Shown: one piece after another, positions 41,071 through 50,628 of the stretch
How positions within the stretch are numbered: the stretch's first letter is position 1
How the letters are laid out: each line of letters starts with the position of its first letter
Assembly (NCBI GenBank): GCA_964478075.1
Contig: CAYZGO010000018.1
Span: 1-64,000 of the forward strand
DNA: 64,000 bases
DNA from: DAOUEX01 sp034430235
GTDB taxonomy: Bacteria; Chloroflexota; Anaerolineae; UBA2200
Reading direction: 5' to 3'
Program-made: the position numbers and the translations under genes
The notes under the pieces: generated by a model
The model's database searches: none
The model's input: only the letters and a program-made list of their open reading frames with translations
Told to the model about the DNA's origin: nothing

Positions 41071-41403
41071 GTGGAAAAGGTTACGTTTCATGTGCCAAAG
41101 ATGTACGCCGATCATCACGTAGAGGTTGTACGCAGCGCCCTGTTGGAATTGGGTGGCGTCGAGGAAGTCACCGCCAGCAGCACGTTCAAGCAAGTACGCA
41201 TCGGATATGACCCGGCCCAAGTCAACTCGGATGCAATAGAAGAGGCCTTGCGAGCAGCAGGCTATGCACCGGGAGAGGACTGGGCGCTGCCCAGTCTGCC
41301 AGAGGGAAAAGACGATCAATCCCCCTGGTTCCAGTTGATTCAACGGGTTACAGAGACAGATATGCTGGACTTGGAGATGTCCGGAGACTTCCGCAAGTAC
41401 TAG
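41071..41403 (+). CDS. HMA-fold small protein ahead of CODH
   Basis: The start is GTG 41071 with AGGAGGT ten bases upstream. The 110-aa protein has a ferredoxin-like heavy-metal-associated layout (VTFHVPKMYADHHVEVVRSA, VEEVTASSTFKQVRIGYDPA, IEEALRAAGYAPG). The usual metal-binding CxxC is missing; HVPKMYADHH holds His residues in its place. It precedes acsA in the operon, so a part in nickel or other metal delivery to CODH/ACS, or in regulating it, is likely. That is inference. Confidence 0.65.
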   Translation: MEKVTFHVPKMYADHHVEVVRSALLELGGVEEVTASSTFKQVRIGYDPAQVNSDAIEEALRAAGYAPGEDWALPSLPEGKDDQSPWFQLIQRVTETDMLDLEMSGDFRKY

Positions 41404-41458
41404 CCTCTGGCTAGTGTTTTCAGGCGCGAGTTCACAAGCACATAACAAGGAGAGAATA

Positions 41459-43444
41459 ATGGCAAATGAGAAGACTATAGATCCAGCAGTGGCTGAGATG
41501 CTGGAGATAGCCGAAGCCAAGGGCATCTCCACCGCCTTTAGCCGTGCTGCGAAGATGAAACCCTGCCCCATCGGCCACAAAGGGGCCTGTTGCAAGAACT
41601 GCTCTATGGGTCCTTGCCGTTTGACAAAGGAAGGGCAAAGGGGCATCTGCGGGGCCACAAGGGAAACCGTAGCCGCACGCAACTTCGCTCGTATGATAGC
41701 TGGCGGGGCCTCCGCCCATTCAGACCACGGAAGGGATATGGCCCTGACGCTTTTGGCTGCCGCCGAGGGCGCGGCCCCCGATTACAAAATTCGGGATCAG
41801 GAGAAGCTTAAGGAGGTTGCGGAGTTGTTGGACGTGCCCACCAAGGGCCGCGATACCATGGAGATAGCCAAGGATGTAGCCGAAGTGGCCCTGGCCCAGG
41901 TCGGCAATCAGAAGGGGGAGATCCTTTACCTCAAGCGGGCCCCGAAGAGGAGGCAGGAGGTCTGGCGCAAGGCAGGCGTCGCCCCGCGGGGCATTGACCG
42001 CGAGGTGGTGGAGATCATGCACCGCACCCACGTAGGAAACGACCAGTGGTACGACAGCATCCTGATGGCCGGGCTGCGCACCGCTCTCTCCGATGGCTGG
42101 GGGGGAAGCATGCTTGCCACCGACATCACCGACATCCTATTCGGTTCGCCGGTCCCGCTCACGGCCAACGTGAACATGGGCATGCTGAGCGAGGACGAGG
42201 TCAACATCGTGGTCCACGGCCACGAGCCAGTCCTGTCAGAGATGATATTGGCGGCGGTGAGCGATCCAGAGATGATTGAGTATGCCAAATCAAAAGGGGC
42301 GAAGGGGATCAGGCTGACTGGTATCTGTTGTACAGCCAATGAAACACTGATGCGCCAGGGGGTGCCCACCATCGGCAACTTCCTCAGCCAGGAGCTGACA
42401 ATGGTGACCGGGGCCATAGAGCTGATGATCGTGGACATCCAGTGCATCATGCAGGCCCTCGCTCCCGTGGCCGACCAGTTCCACACCAAGCTGATAACCA
42501 CCTCACCCCACGCTTACATCGAGGGGGCGGAGCACATAGATTTCGAAGAAAGCCGGGCCTTGGAGATTGCCAAAGAGATCGTTAAGATGGGGATTGACAA
42601 CTTCCCCAACCGTAAGGAGACGCACATCCCCAAGGAGATCAACCACCTGGTAGCTGGCTTCTCCCACGAGTACATCAACTACGCCTTAGGGGGCTTCTAC
42701 CGCAACTCTTTCCGCCCCTTAAACGATGCTGTTATACAGGGACGCCTGCGCGGTGTGGCAGGCGTGGTGGGCTGCAACAACGCCCGCACCCGTCACGACT
42801 ATTCCCACGAGTACATCACACGCCGGCTGATCGAGAACGATGTGCTAGTGGCTATGACCGGATGCGGGGCCATTGCCGCAGCCAAGTACGGCCTCCTTTC
42901 CCCTGAGGCGGCAAAGTACGCCGGCCCTGGGCTCAGGGAGATCTGCGAGACGGTGGGCATCCCGCCTGTGCTGCACATGGGTAGCTGCGTGGACAACGCC
43001 CGCATCCTCACCGTGCTCAGCCAGATGGCCACTGAGGGAGGTTTGGGCGAGGACATCGCCGACCTCCCGGCGGCGGGGTTCGCCCCAGAGTGGATGAGTG
43101 AGAAGGCGATCTCTATCGGCTGCTATTTCGTTGGCTCTGGCCTGTACACCATCATGGGCAGCGATTCTCCAGTGGCCAACAGCCCCATCGTCAATCGCTT
43201 CATCAGCGAGGGCTGGGAAGAACGCATTGGCGGCAAGCTGGAATTCATCCCTGACCCAGAAGAAGCCGTCCAAAAAGCTCTAGAACACATTGACAAGAAG
43301 CGCGCTGCCTTGGGGCTGGTGGAATACGACCCCGGCCGCTACGGCCAGAGTGGCGACTACTTGCTGCTCAAGCTGCTGGAAGAGCAGGGTGAGGAAGCAT
43401 TCAACCTGTACAGCGCCAAGGCAGTGAAATCAGCCAAAAGCTAA
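41459..43444 (+). CDS. acsA: Carbon monoxide dehydrogenase catalytic subunit (AcsA/CooS)
   Basis: A 661-aa Ni-Fe-S CODH that interconverts CO and CO2. The N-terminal Cys pattern (CPIGHKGACCKNCSMGPCRL, then GICGA) supplies clusters D and B at residues 36-64. CNNARTRHDYSH, TGCGAIAAAKYGL and HMGSCVDNARI hold ligands of the C-cluster. The ATG at 41459 has AAGGAG at a spacing of seven. Its position before acsB makes it the beta subunit of the CODH/ACS complex, supplying CO through the internal tunnel. Bacterial type, not the archaeal CdhA. Confidence 0.95.
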   Translation: MANEKTIDPAVAEMLEIAEAKGISTAFSRAAKMKPCPIGHKGACCKNCSMGPCRLTKEGQRGICGATRETVAARNFARMIAGGASAHSDHGRDMALTLLAAAEGAAPDYKIRDQEKLKEVAELLDVPTKGRDTMEIAKDVAEVALAQVGNQKGEILYLKRAPKRRQEVWRKAGVAPRGIDREVVEIMHRTHVGNDQWYDSILMAGLRTALSDGWGGSMLATDITDILFGSPVPLTANVNMGMLSEDEVNIVVHGHEPVLSEMILAAVSDPEMIEYAKSKGAKGIRLTGICCTANETLMRQGVPTIGNFLSQELTMVTGAIELMIVDIQCIMQALAPVADQFHTKLITTSPHAYIEGAEHIDFEESRALEIAKEIVKMGIDNFPNRKETHIPKEINHLVAGFSHEYINYALGGFYRNSFRPLNDAVIQGRLRGVAGVVGCNNARTRHDYSHEYITRRLIENDVLVAMTGCGAIAAAKYGLLSPEAAKYAGPGLREICETVGIPPVLHMGSCVDNARILTVLSQMATEGGLGEDIADLPAAGFAPEWMSEKAISIGCYFVGSGLYTIMGSDSPVANSPIVNRFISEGWEERIGGKLEFIPDPEEAVQKALEHIDKKRAALGLVEYDPGRYGQSGDYLLLKLLEEQGEEAFNLYSAKAVKSAKS

Positions 43445-43474
43445 GCAACCTTTGGAGACAAGGAGAGATCATCA

Positions 43475-45757
43475 ATGTCTAGGTACATTGCAACCCGCGC
43501 CATTCGCGGCGCTAGCATGATTGTCGCCGAAGCAGAAAACATGCTGAAGAAGGCCATCGAGGAACTGGGCGCAGACGGGCCTGTGGCCTTCCCTAACACT
43601 GCTTATTATCTTCCCGTCATCTTCGGCTTGACAGGACGGGAGGTGGCTACGCTTGGGGACCTGGTTCCAGCAATCGAAGACGCAAAGAACTTACTGCATC
43701 TAGTCCCAGGAAAAGAGATATGGCTGCCCTACCTGGGGGAGACTCTGGACTGCGGTGCCGCTACACTCTTGGCCGAAGAAACCATAGAGGGCATCCGTTT
43801 CGCTCGTGGTCTGGAACCGCAAAAGATCACCTGGGATAGCAGCTACATCCCGAGCAGCAGCTTCACTTCACCCGATGCCGACGCCGAGGCAGGAAAACTC
43901 CTCAACGGCCCCATTGATGACATTCAGCTTCGCAGTTGGGGCATCCAGCTCGTGGATGGGCGCATGCCAGGCTTCGCAGCGGTCATCGGCGCAGCCCGCT
44001 CTAACGAGGCGGCGGTGCAGATCATCCGCGAACTTCAGCAGCGCAACATTCTCATCTTCCTCTCTGGCAACGTCAACGGACGGAGCATCATCCATCAGTT
44101 GATGGAAGAGGGTGTGGAAATGGGCTACGATACTTACATCGTGCCCTTTGGCACTGACACTATCTCCGCGATCTATGCCGCTGGCTTCGCCACCCGGGCG
44201 GCCCTGACCTTTGGAGGCGTGAAAGGTGGCCAGGCGCGTGGGATGCTCCTATACAACAAGTTCCGTGTCTTCGCCTTCGGTCTGGCCTTAGGAGAGGTGG
44301 ACGACCTGAAGTATGCCACTGCTGCTGGCATCCTCAACTACGGCTTCCCGGTCATTGCCGACACCGTTATCCCGCAAATCCTACCCACAGGCGTCACATC
44401 CTATGAGCACGTTGTAAGCATGCCCTTCGATGACATCGAGGGTAAGGATGACGCTGAGAAGGCCAAGCGACTAGTGCAGCGCTGTATCGAAGTACGCGGG
44501 GTTAAGATCAAGATCACTGAAGTGCCTATCCCTGTGCCCTATGGAAGCGCTTTTGAAGGCGAGCGGGTGCGAAGAGCCGAGATGCGCGTAGAATTCGGCG
44601 GGAAACACAGCCGCTGCTTTGAGTACCTGGAGATGGCCGACCTTGATACCGTAGAAGATGGCAAGATCGAGATCATTGGCCCTGGCTTCGAAGACGTCGA
44701 GGAAGCCGGGCACATGGACATGGCCATCATAGTGGAAGTCGCAGGACGAAAGATGCAAGAAGACTTTGAACCCGTGCTGGAACGACAGATTCACTACTTC
44801 ATCAATGGCGCATCAGGCATCCAGCACATCGGGCAGCGCGACATCTCCTGGATTCGCCTCAGCAAGGTGGCTGCCGAGAAGGGGTTCAGTCTAGAGCACT
44901 TCGGCAAGATTCTCTATGCTCGCTTCCACGCTGATTTCGGAGCTATCGTAGACAAGGTGCAAGTCACAATCATCACCGAGCCCAAACTGTATGCTCAGTG
45001 GCTGGAGAAGGCCCGCGAAGCCTATGACTTCCGCAATAAACGCATAGCTGAGATGACCGATGAATCGGTGGACACCTTCTACAGTTGTATACTGTGCCAG
45101 TCGTTCGCCCCGAATCATGTTTGCGTGGTCAGCCCGGAGCGCATAGGGCTTTGTGGTGCTTACAACTGGCTAGACTGCAAAGCATCGTACCAGATCAACC
45201 CCACCGGGCCAAACCAGCCCATCGTCAAAGGCGCATGCCTTGACGAAGTCAAGGGCTACTTCGCGGGTATTGACGAGTACGCCAAGGCGGCCTCCCACGG
45301 GACGGTGGAACAGGTGTCCATGTACTCCATCATGGAGAACCCAATGACGGCCTGCGGCTGTTTTGAGTGCATCATGATGATCATCCCCGAGGCGAATGGT
45401 TTCATGATCGTCAGTCGGGAGGATCCAAGCATGACCCCAGCAGGGATGACTTTCTCCACGCTGGCTGGCATATGCGGCGGCGGTATACAGACGCCCGGAG
45501 TGCTCGGCATCGGCAAGTATTACCTGACAAGCAAGAAGTTCATCTCCGCAGACGACGGCTTCAAGCGCGTGGTCTGGATGTCATCTTTCTTGAAAGAGTC
45601 CATGGCCGAGGAGCTCAAGGCGGTTGCCGAGCGCGAAGGCGATCCTGACCTGAGTGACAAGATCGCCGATGAGCGCGTGGCTACCACCGTGGAAGAGCTG
45701 CTGCCTTTCTTGCAGGAGAAAGGTCATCCAGCATTGACGCTGCCACCTCTGTTCTGA
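43475..45757 (+). CDS. acsB: Acetyl-CoA synthase (CODH/ACS alpha subunit)
   Basis: A 760-aa bacterial-type ACS that joins a methyl group, CO and CoA into acetyl-CoA. The A-cluster Cys residues occur at 538, 541, 550 and 560 (CILCQSFAPNHVC, then LCGAYNW) with the distal-nickel pair C627 and C629 (ACGCFEC). All are offset by 32 from the Moorella enzyme positions 506, 509, 518, 528, 595 and 597, so the active site is complete. The N-terminal domain forms the CO tunnel with CODH. It lies 30 bp after acsA. Confidence 0.95.
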   Translation: MSRYIATRAIRGASMIVAEAENMLKKAIEELGADGPVAFPNTAYYLPVIFGLTGREVATLGDLVPAIEDAKNLLHLVPGKEIWLPYLGETLDCGAATLLAEETIEGIRFARGLEPQKITWDSSYIPSSSFTSPDADAEAGKLLNGPIDDIQLRSWGIQLVDGRMPGFAAVIGAARSNEAAVQIIRELQQRNILIFLSGNVNGRSIIHQLMEEGVEMGYDTYIVPFGTDTISAIYAAGFATRAALTFGGVKGGQARGMLLYNKFRVFAFGLALGEVDDLKYATAAGILNYGFPVIADTVIPQILPTGVTSYEHVVSMPFDDIEGKDDAEKAKRLVQRCIEVRGVKIKITEVPIPVPYGSAFEGERVRRAEMRVEFGGKHSRCFEYLEMADLDTVEDGKIEIIGPGFEDVEEAGHMDMAIIVEVAGRKMQEDFEPVLERQIHYFINGASGIQHIGQRDISWIRLSKVAAEKGFSLEHFGKILYARFHADFGAIVDKVQVTIITEPKLYAQWLEKAREAYDFRNKRIAEMTDESVDTFYSCILCQSFAPNHVCVVSPERIGLCGAYNWLDCKASYQINPTGPNQPIVKGACLDEVKGYFAGIDEYAKAASHGTVEQVSMYSIMENPMTACGCFECIMMIIPEANGFMIVSREDPSMTPAGMTFSTLAGICGGGIQTPGVLGIGKYYLTSKKFISADDGFKRVVWMSSFLKESMAEELKAVAEREGDPDLSDKIADERVATTVEELLPFLQEKGHPALTLPPLF

Positions 45758-45797
45758 TTCTGAATGCTCGTTGTGAGGCATTGAGCCAGGAGGCACG

Positions 45798-46223
45798 ATG
45801 GCAAATGAGAATGAAGTGAAAGTGCACGAGAAACACGTAGAAGATATCATGCACCACGGCGTCATCACTTGTAAAACCTACACCCTCCTCAAAGAAGTCG
45901 TGCGCATTATCGCTGACACCGACGTACATGCCATCGTCGTCATCCACGACAACGAGGACGTAGCCGGGATCGTATCACACATGGACTTGCTCCGGCTGCA
46001 CGGCCAAAATCTCCTCAGCTACAAAGCCGAGGACGTAATGACGCCCATGGTCATTGATATCGCCCCAACAGCGAGCATCAAGGAGGCCATTGCCTTGATG
46101 TTGCAGAACAACATCCGGCGCGTGCTGGTGACGGAAGAAACGCCTGAGGGCAAGCGGGCAATAGGCGTGATATCTACGACTGACGTGATCAGGGACATGC
46201 GAGAGCAGCCCTGGTTCTGGTAG
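45798..46223 (+). CDS. CBS-domain pair protein
   Basis: A 141-aa protein consisting of two CBS domains: VEDIMHHGVITCKTYTLLKE, ending DVAGIVSHMDLLRL, and AEDVMTPMVIDIAPTASIKE, ending AIGVISTTDVIRDM. Such pairs bind adenine nucleotides or SAM and regulate partner proteins. It has AGGAGG before the ATG and lies between acsB and acsD within the operon, which suggests an energy- or cofactor-responsive control of the CODH/ACS complex. No enzymatic domain is attached. Confidence 0.85.
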   Translation: MANENEVKVHEKHVEDIMHHGVITCKTYTLLKEVVRIIADTDVHAIVVIHDNEDVAGIVSHMDLLRLHGQNLLSYKAEDVMTPMVIDIAPTASIKEAIALMLQNNIRRVLVTEETPEGKRAIGVISTTDVIRDMREQPWFW

Positions 46224-46328
46224 TGCCCATCCCGAGATGTTGGCAATACCCTCGGACACCCCATAAGCATTGCTGTTCCCTTCGCGGAGGCGAAGAGGCC
46301 TAACATTGGGAAAGGAGACATCACGTAG

Positions 46329-47297
46329 ATGCCTGTTACAGTGGAGATACCCAAAGAGAAATGGACAGGCAAAGTTCGGGAGGTAACGCTTGGCGCTACC
46401 GCTGACGAAGGCGGTACGCGGCAAAGAAAAGTTACTGTGGGAGGTGAAGGCACGCTGCCCTTCCTCGATTTCGAGGGTGATATCCCAAACCCACCCGCTG
46501 TTGCGTTTGAGGTTCAAGACCGATACCCCGAAGACTGGTCCGCTCTTCTCAAAGAAGTCTGGGGAGATGTGTTGCACGACCCGGGTGCCTGGGCCAAAAA
46601 GGCCGCAGAATGTGGGGCCGACATCATCGCCCTCAAGCTGCAAAGTGCTCATCCCGAAGGCGACAACACAGACGCAGCACATGCTGCGGCTACCGTCAAG
46701 GCAGTGCTGTCAGCGACGGGCCTGCCTCTCATCGTCTACGGACCCGGACAGGCCGAGAAAGACAACGAAGTGCTGGTGGCTGTCGCGGAGGCGGCCAAGG
46801 GCGAACGCCTTGCCCTGGGCAACTGCGAAGATAAGAACTACCGCACCATTGTGGCTGCGGCTCTGGCGCACGACCATTTGGTGATTGCCAAGACCCCCAT
46901 TGACGTCAACCTGGCCAAACAACTGAATATCCTCATCAACGATATGCGCCTGGACCTCGACCGCATCCTGATGGACCCAACAACTGGCGCGTTGGGCTAC
47001 GGCCTGGAATACGTCTACTCAGTTATGGAACGCCTGCGTCTAGCAGCACTGACTGGCGACAGCATGACCCAGCAGCCCATGATCTGCACCGTAGGAGAGG
47101 AAGCCTGGCGAACCAAAGAGAGCAAGGTTAATGAAGGTGTGCCCGCCGCCTGGGGCAACTGGGCGAACCGCAGCATAAACTGGGAAGTTATCACCGCCAG
47201 CACGCTGCTTGAATCTGGCGCTGACATCATTGTGTTGCGGCATCCGGAGAGCGCAAAGTTGGTGAAGAAGACAATTGCCAACTTGGTGGCCCACTGA
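46329..47297 (+). CDS. acsD: Corrinoid iron-sulfur protein small subunit AcsD
   Basis: A 322-aa TIM-barrel subunit of the corrinoid iron-sulfur protein. VEIPKEKWTGKVREVTLGAT at the start, then MDPTTGALGYGLEYVYSVME and TGDSMTQQPMICTVGEEAW are family hallmarks. It pairs with AcsC; the complex carries the methyl group on cobalt from AcsE to AcsB. It follows the CBS gene by 105 bp and is followed by acsC after 77 bp. Confidence 0.93.
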   Translation: MPVTVEIPKEKWTGKVREVTLGATADEGGTRQRKVTVGGEGTLPFLDFEGDIPNPPAVAFEVQDRYPEDWSALLKEVWGDVLHDPGAWAKKAAECGADIIALKLQSAHPEGDNTDAAHAAATVKAVLSATGLPLIVYGPGQAEKDNEVLVAVAEAAKGERLALGNCEDKNYRTIVAAALAHDHLVIAKTPIDVNLAKQLNILINDMRLDLDRILMDPTTGALGYGLEYVYSVMERLRLAALTGDSMTQQPMICTVGEEAWRTKESKVNEGVPAAWGNWANRSINWEVITASTLLESGADIIVLRHPESAKLVKKTIANLVAH

Positions 47298-47374
47298 TCA
47301 CACCTGCAATCAGGTCTGCATCGCATCTTCAGCAGCTATCTCTGCATTTCACTATACATAAGGAGTTCAAGAGA

Positions 47375-48721
47375 ATGGGACTGAGTGGCCTACAGATTTA
47401 CAAGCTTCTGCCCAGAACCAACTGCAAGGAATGTGGTTATCCCACCTGCCTGGCCTTCGCCATGAAGTTGGCTGCCAAACAGGCCGAGCTTTCCGCGTGC
47501 CCCCATGTGTCCGAGGAATCAAAGGCAGCACTCGCAGCGGCGTCTGCTCCGCCAATTCGCTTGGTCACTGTCGGGAGCGGTGACAAAAAGGTGGAAGTGG
47601 GCAATGAAACAGTGCTCTTCCGTCACGAGAAGACGTTCTACCATCAGCCAGGACTGTTCGTACGCCTGAAGGATACCCTGCCACTGGTGGAGTTCGAAGC
47701 TGCGGTTGAGCAGATCAGGGACTATAGCGTAGAACGTGTTGGCATTCCGCTGTGGGTAGACGGCATTGCTATCGAAAACGCTTCCGGAGATGAGGCAAAC
47801 TTTGCCACGCACGTTGCCGCTGCGCGTGCCAAGACCGAGCAGTCTCTGGTGCTCATCGCCTCAGCTCCAGGCTCCATGGCGGCAGCACTGGAAAAGACGG
47901 ATGAATCAGCACCTCTTGTCTACGCTGCCACTGTGGACAACTGGAAAGAAATGGCCGAATTGGCCGCGAAACACAAGGCTCCGCTGGCCATTCGCGTGGA
48001 CGATGACCTTGCCGCCTTGGCAGAGCTGACTGGGCAAGTAAAGGACGCAGGGGTGGAAGACATCGTCCTCGATCCAGGGATCCGAGACCTGCATGGCTCA
48101 TTGGTGACTTTGACACAATTGCGCCGCCTGGCCCTCAAGAGCAACTTCCGTTCTCTGGGCTATCCCATCGTTACCTTCCCAGGTGAAGGAGTTGATTCAG
48201 TGGAGGAGGAAACCATACAGGCTGCCCAGCACATTGCCAAGTACGCTGGGATAATTATCCTGGATCACTTTAGTCCAGCTACCATCTACCCACTGCTGGC
48301 CTTGCGGCAGAACATCTACACGGATCCACAGAAGCCCATCCAGGTAAGCCCAGGCTTGTACGAGATCTCGAATCCCAAGCCCGATTCGCCGCTGCTGGTC
48401 ACGACCAATTTCTCGCTTACCTATTTCAGTGTCGCTGGCGAGATTGAAGGGAGCGGCCGGCCCACCTGGCTGCTCATTGTAGACGCGGAAGGAATGTCCG
48501 TCCTCACCGCGTGGGCAGCCGGCAAGTTCGACGCCGAGAAGATCGCCAAATCAGTACAGCAGTTCAGCGTTACCGACAAAATCAGTCACCAAAAGATCGT
48601 GATCCCCGGCCTCGTGTCCACCATCTTGGGCGAACTGGAGGAAGAGTTGCCAGGCTGGGATATCCGTGTAGGGCCACGCGAAGCCATGGACATACCAGCC
48701 TACTTGAAGACCTGGAACTAA
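47375..48721 (+). CDS. acsC: Corrinoid iron-sulfur protein large subunit AcsC
   Basis: A 448-aa subunit with an N-terminal [4Fe-4S] domain: C17, C20, C25 and C42 in TNCKECGYPTCLAFAM and SACPHVS, the CxxCxxxxC...C layout of the family. A TIM-barrel domain follows, and a C-terminal corrinoid-binding domain (LLVTTNFSLTYFSVAGEIEG). The low-potential cluster reduces Co(II) to Co(I) during reactivation. It closes the carbonyl-branch block; a REP pair follows. Confidence 0.93.
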   Translation: MGLSGLQIYKLLPRTNCKECGYPTCLAFAMKLAAKQAELSACPHVSEESKAALAAASAPPIRLVTVGSGDKKVEVGNETVLFRHEKTFYHQPGLFVRLKDTLPLVEFEAAVEQIRDYSVERVGIPLWVDGIAIENASGDEANFATHVAAARAKTEQSLVLIASAPGSMAAALEKTDESAPLVYAATVDNWKEMAELAAKHKAPLAIRVDDDLAALAELTGQVKDAGVEDIVLDPGIRDLHGSLVTLTQLRRLALKSNFRSLGYPIVTFPGEGVDSVEEETIQAAQHIAKYAGIIILDHFSPATIYPLLALRQNIYTDPQKPIQVSPGLYEISNPKPDSPLLVTTNFSLTYFSVAGEIEGSGRPTWLLIVDAEGMSVLTAWAAGKFDAEKIAKSVQQFSVTDKISHQKIVIPGLVSTILGELEEELPGWDIRVGPREAMDIPAYLKTWN

Positions 48722-48774
48722 ACATACAGCCAGGGGGCGCTGATAGTCTTGTGTCAAGCTTGAATCAATGGTTT

Positions 48775-48831
48775 GTAGTAGCGACTAAAGTCGCCAACCA
48801 AGTGGGAAAAGCGACTAAAGTCGCCACTACG
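48775..48831. repeat. REP pair in inverted orientation
   Basis: GTAGTA followed by GCGACTAAAGTCGC (48781-48794), a 16-nt spacer, then GCGACTAAAGTCGC (48811-48824) and CACTAC. The two hairpins face each other, giving a BIME-like unit with the GTAG end on both sides. Confidence 0.75.
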
Positions 48832-48891
48832 AATCCACTACTTTGGCATTGACAGAGTACTAGCGGCCCCTGTGTCGAAGACTCTTGAGGT

Positions 48892-49944
48892 TTGTACCGG
48901 GTGCTGCACTTTGTGTCCAAAGAATTGACAGTGGGCTACCTGCTTCTCTCCTTTCTGTCCGCCCTGGGAGTCCTACAGTGGGTCGCTGCGCGTTATCGGT
49001 TGGTCGGCCTGGCCCTCCTGGACTATTCCGAGCGCCGCATACGGGGATACGGGCTCGCCGGTCTCCTGGTTACAGGCAGCGCCGTGTGGTTCTTTGTCAG
49101 CCAATGGACCGAGATCTTGACTCCAGGCCCAGCCGGTGCCGAACTATCTGTGCTGTTTGGCACAGGTGCCATGTGCGCTTTGGCGGTCACACTCATCATG
49201 GCGTCGTTGCTGCAACACTTGCGTAACAGCACTCCGCCGCAGGACACAAGTGATCAGGGCCAGACAGTAACCATCGGTTGTGCAACTGGGCGTCTTCACA
49301 TTCCTCCTAGCCCTACAGAACCCATGCCTGCCATCTGCATAGTGCCCAGGCTGGGAGCAAGTGCAGAATCCATGGGCACACTGGCGCGTCGCATGGTACG
49401 AGAGGGCCTGGTCGTGCTGGTCGTCAACCTGGATGAAGAGTTATGTGCCTATCCAGGGATACTGGCCATTCTGCCGGCGGCCATGTCCCTGCTTAGCAAG
49501 AGCCCAGAGGTAGACCCGCAGCGCCTCGGTGCTCTGGGCCACGACCTGGGCGGGGACTTGGTCATCCGCGCCGCCAGCGCTGATAAGCAGATCAAGGCTG
49601 TGGCAGCTCTGGCACCTCTTCTGGTAGATGCGCCGGTCGGCCTGGGCTTGATGCAGGAGATGCCATATCTGCAGGCTCTACGCTGGGCGCTGGATCGAAA
49701 GCGCACTAGCCTGCGAGCAGATTTGAATGCACTCAAATATGGAGCAAAGATAGCCCCACGCCCATTGCTGCTGGTATGCGGGGCGGAGGACAGGCTAGTG
49801 ACTAACGCACCCATAGAGGAATGGCACGTACAACACAGAGATTCAATCACGTGCAGAACTATCCAAGGCGCAGGTCATTTCAACCTAGTTGACCACCCGA
49901 CGGCACTGCGCACCGCTGTCCAATGGTTCAAGGAGCACCTGTAG
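48892..49944 (+). CDS. Membrane-anchored alpha/beta-hydrolase-like protein
   Basis: A 350-aa protein. The N-terminus has three hydrophobic helices (LTVGYLLLSFLSALGVLQWV, YGLAGLLVTGSAVWFFVS, FGTGAMCALAVTLIMASLLQ). The rest is an alpha/beta hydrolase-like fold: GALGHDLGGDLVIRAA carries the nucleophile elbow with Asp in place of Ser, RPLLLVCGAEDRLV the acid, and IQGAGHFNLV the His. It starts at TTG 48892 or a nearby GTG. The nucleophile change (GHDLGG) resembles dienelactone hydrolase-type variants and needs testing. It lies between acsC and the PAP2 gene. Confidence 0.6.
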   Translation: MYRVLHFVSKELTVGYLLLSFLSALGVLQWVAARYRLVGLALLDYSERRIRGYGLAGLLVTGSAVWFFVSQWTEILTPGPAGAELSVLFGTGAMCALAVTLIMASLLQHLRNSTPPQDTSDQGQTVTIGCATGRLHIPPSPTEPMPAICIVPRLGASAESMGTLARRMVREGLVVLVVNLDEELCAYPGILAILPAAMSLLSKSPEVDPQRLGALGHDLGGDLVIRAASADKQIKAVAALAPLLVDAPVGLGLMQEMPYLQALRWALDRKRTSLRADLNALKYGAKIAPRPLLLVCGAEDRLVTNAPIEEWHVQHRDSITCRTIQGAGHFNLVDHPTALRTAVQWFKEHL

Positions 49945-49948
49945 ACCT

Positions 49949-50527
49949 ATGGCAATTGACTGGACGCTGTTCAAACTGTGCAACAGCCTCGCAGGGCGCT
50001 GGCCACTGCTGGATACTGTCATACGAATGCTGGTGAACGAGTATGCAGTCACGACTGCGCTGGCTCTCTTGCTGTTCGCCTTGTGGTTCAGCGGCCAGTC
50101 GCCAACGTTCCGCGAACAGAATCAACGTGCTGTGCTCTCGGCCATCGCGTCCATACTCCTGACCAATCTGGTTATCAAGTTACTCAACCTGGCGTTCTAT
50201 CGCCCACGGCCCTTTGCCAATCACGACGTAGCACTGCTGTTCTATCGCCCGTCAGACTCCTCGTTCCCCAGCAACGCGACTGCGGTGGGATTTAGCCTGG
50301 CCACATCTGTCTGGCTGTTCAACCGCAAAGTGGGCCTTGTTATGTACGTGCTGGCTTCCTCGCTGGGCTTCGCACGCCTCTGCAGCGGCGTACACTACCC
50401 CAGTGACATCCTGGCAGGCATACTGGTAGGCGTATTCTCGTCCTACCTCATCGTCAGGAAGATCAGCTTTCTGGATCAGTTGTGGACGATTGTCATCCAG
50501 CGCATGCGGCGCTTGCTATTGGCCTGA
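49949..50527 (+). CDS. PAP2-family lipid phosphatase
   Basis: A 192-aa membrane phosphatase of the PAP2 type. The three motifs are readable: KLLNLAFYRPRPF (KxxxxxxRP), SSFPSNATAVG (PSxx) and RLCSGVHYPSDILAG (xGxHxxxD). Five to six membrane helices surround the active site. It may dephosphorylate undecaprenyl pyrophosphate or phosphatidic acid. The start at ATG 49949 lies after the stop of the preceding hydrolase gene. It could be linked with the two lipid-dependent glycosyltransferases encoded downstream. Confidence 0.8.
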   Translation: MAIDWTLFKLCNSLAGRWPLLDTVIRMLVNEYAVTTALALLLFALWFSGQSPTFREQNQRAVLSAIASILLTNLVIKLLNLAFYRPRPFANHDVALLFYRPSDSSFPSNATAVGFSLATSVWLFNRKVGLVMYVLASSLGFARLCSGVHYPSDILAGILVGVFSSYLIVRKISFLDQLWTIVIQRMRRLLLA

Positions 50528-50550
50528 TTGCTGCTCCCATAGCAACAGCT

Positions 50551-50578
50551 GTAGAGACGTAGCATGCTACGTCTCTAC
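50551..50578. repeat. Solitary 28-bp palindrome
   Basis: Half-sites GTAGAGACGTAGCA and TGCTACGTCTCTAC form a perfect 28-bp palindrome, identical to 6058-6085. It lies after the PAP2 stop and could act as a terminator-like hairpin, but no T-run follows. Confidence 0.8.
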
Positions 50579-50628
50579 CACGTGAATGTCCAAAGCCTAG
50601 GGCGCGGGAGAGAGTAGACTAGTTTGCC

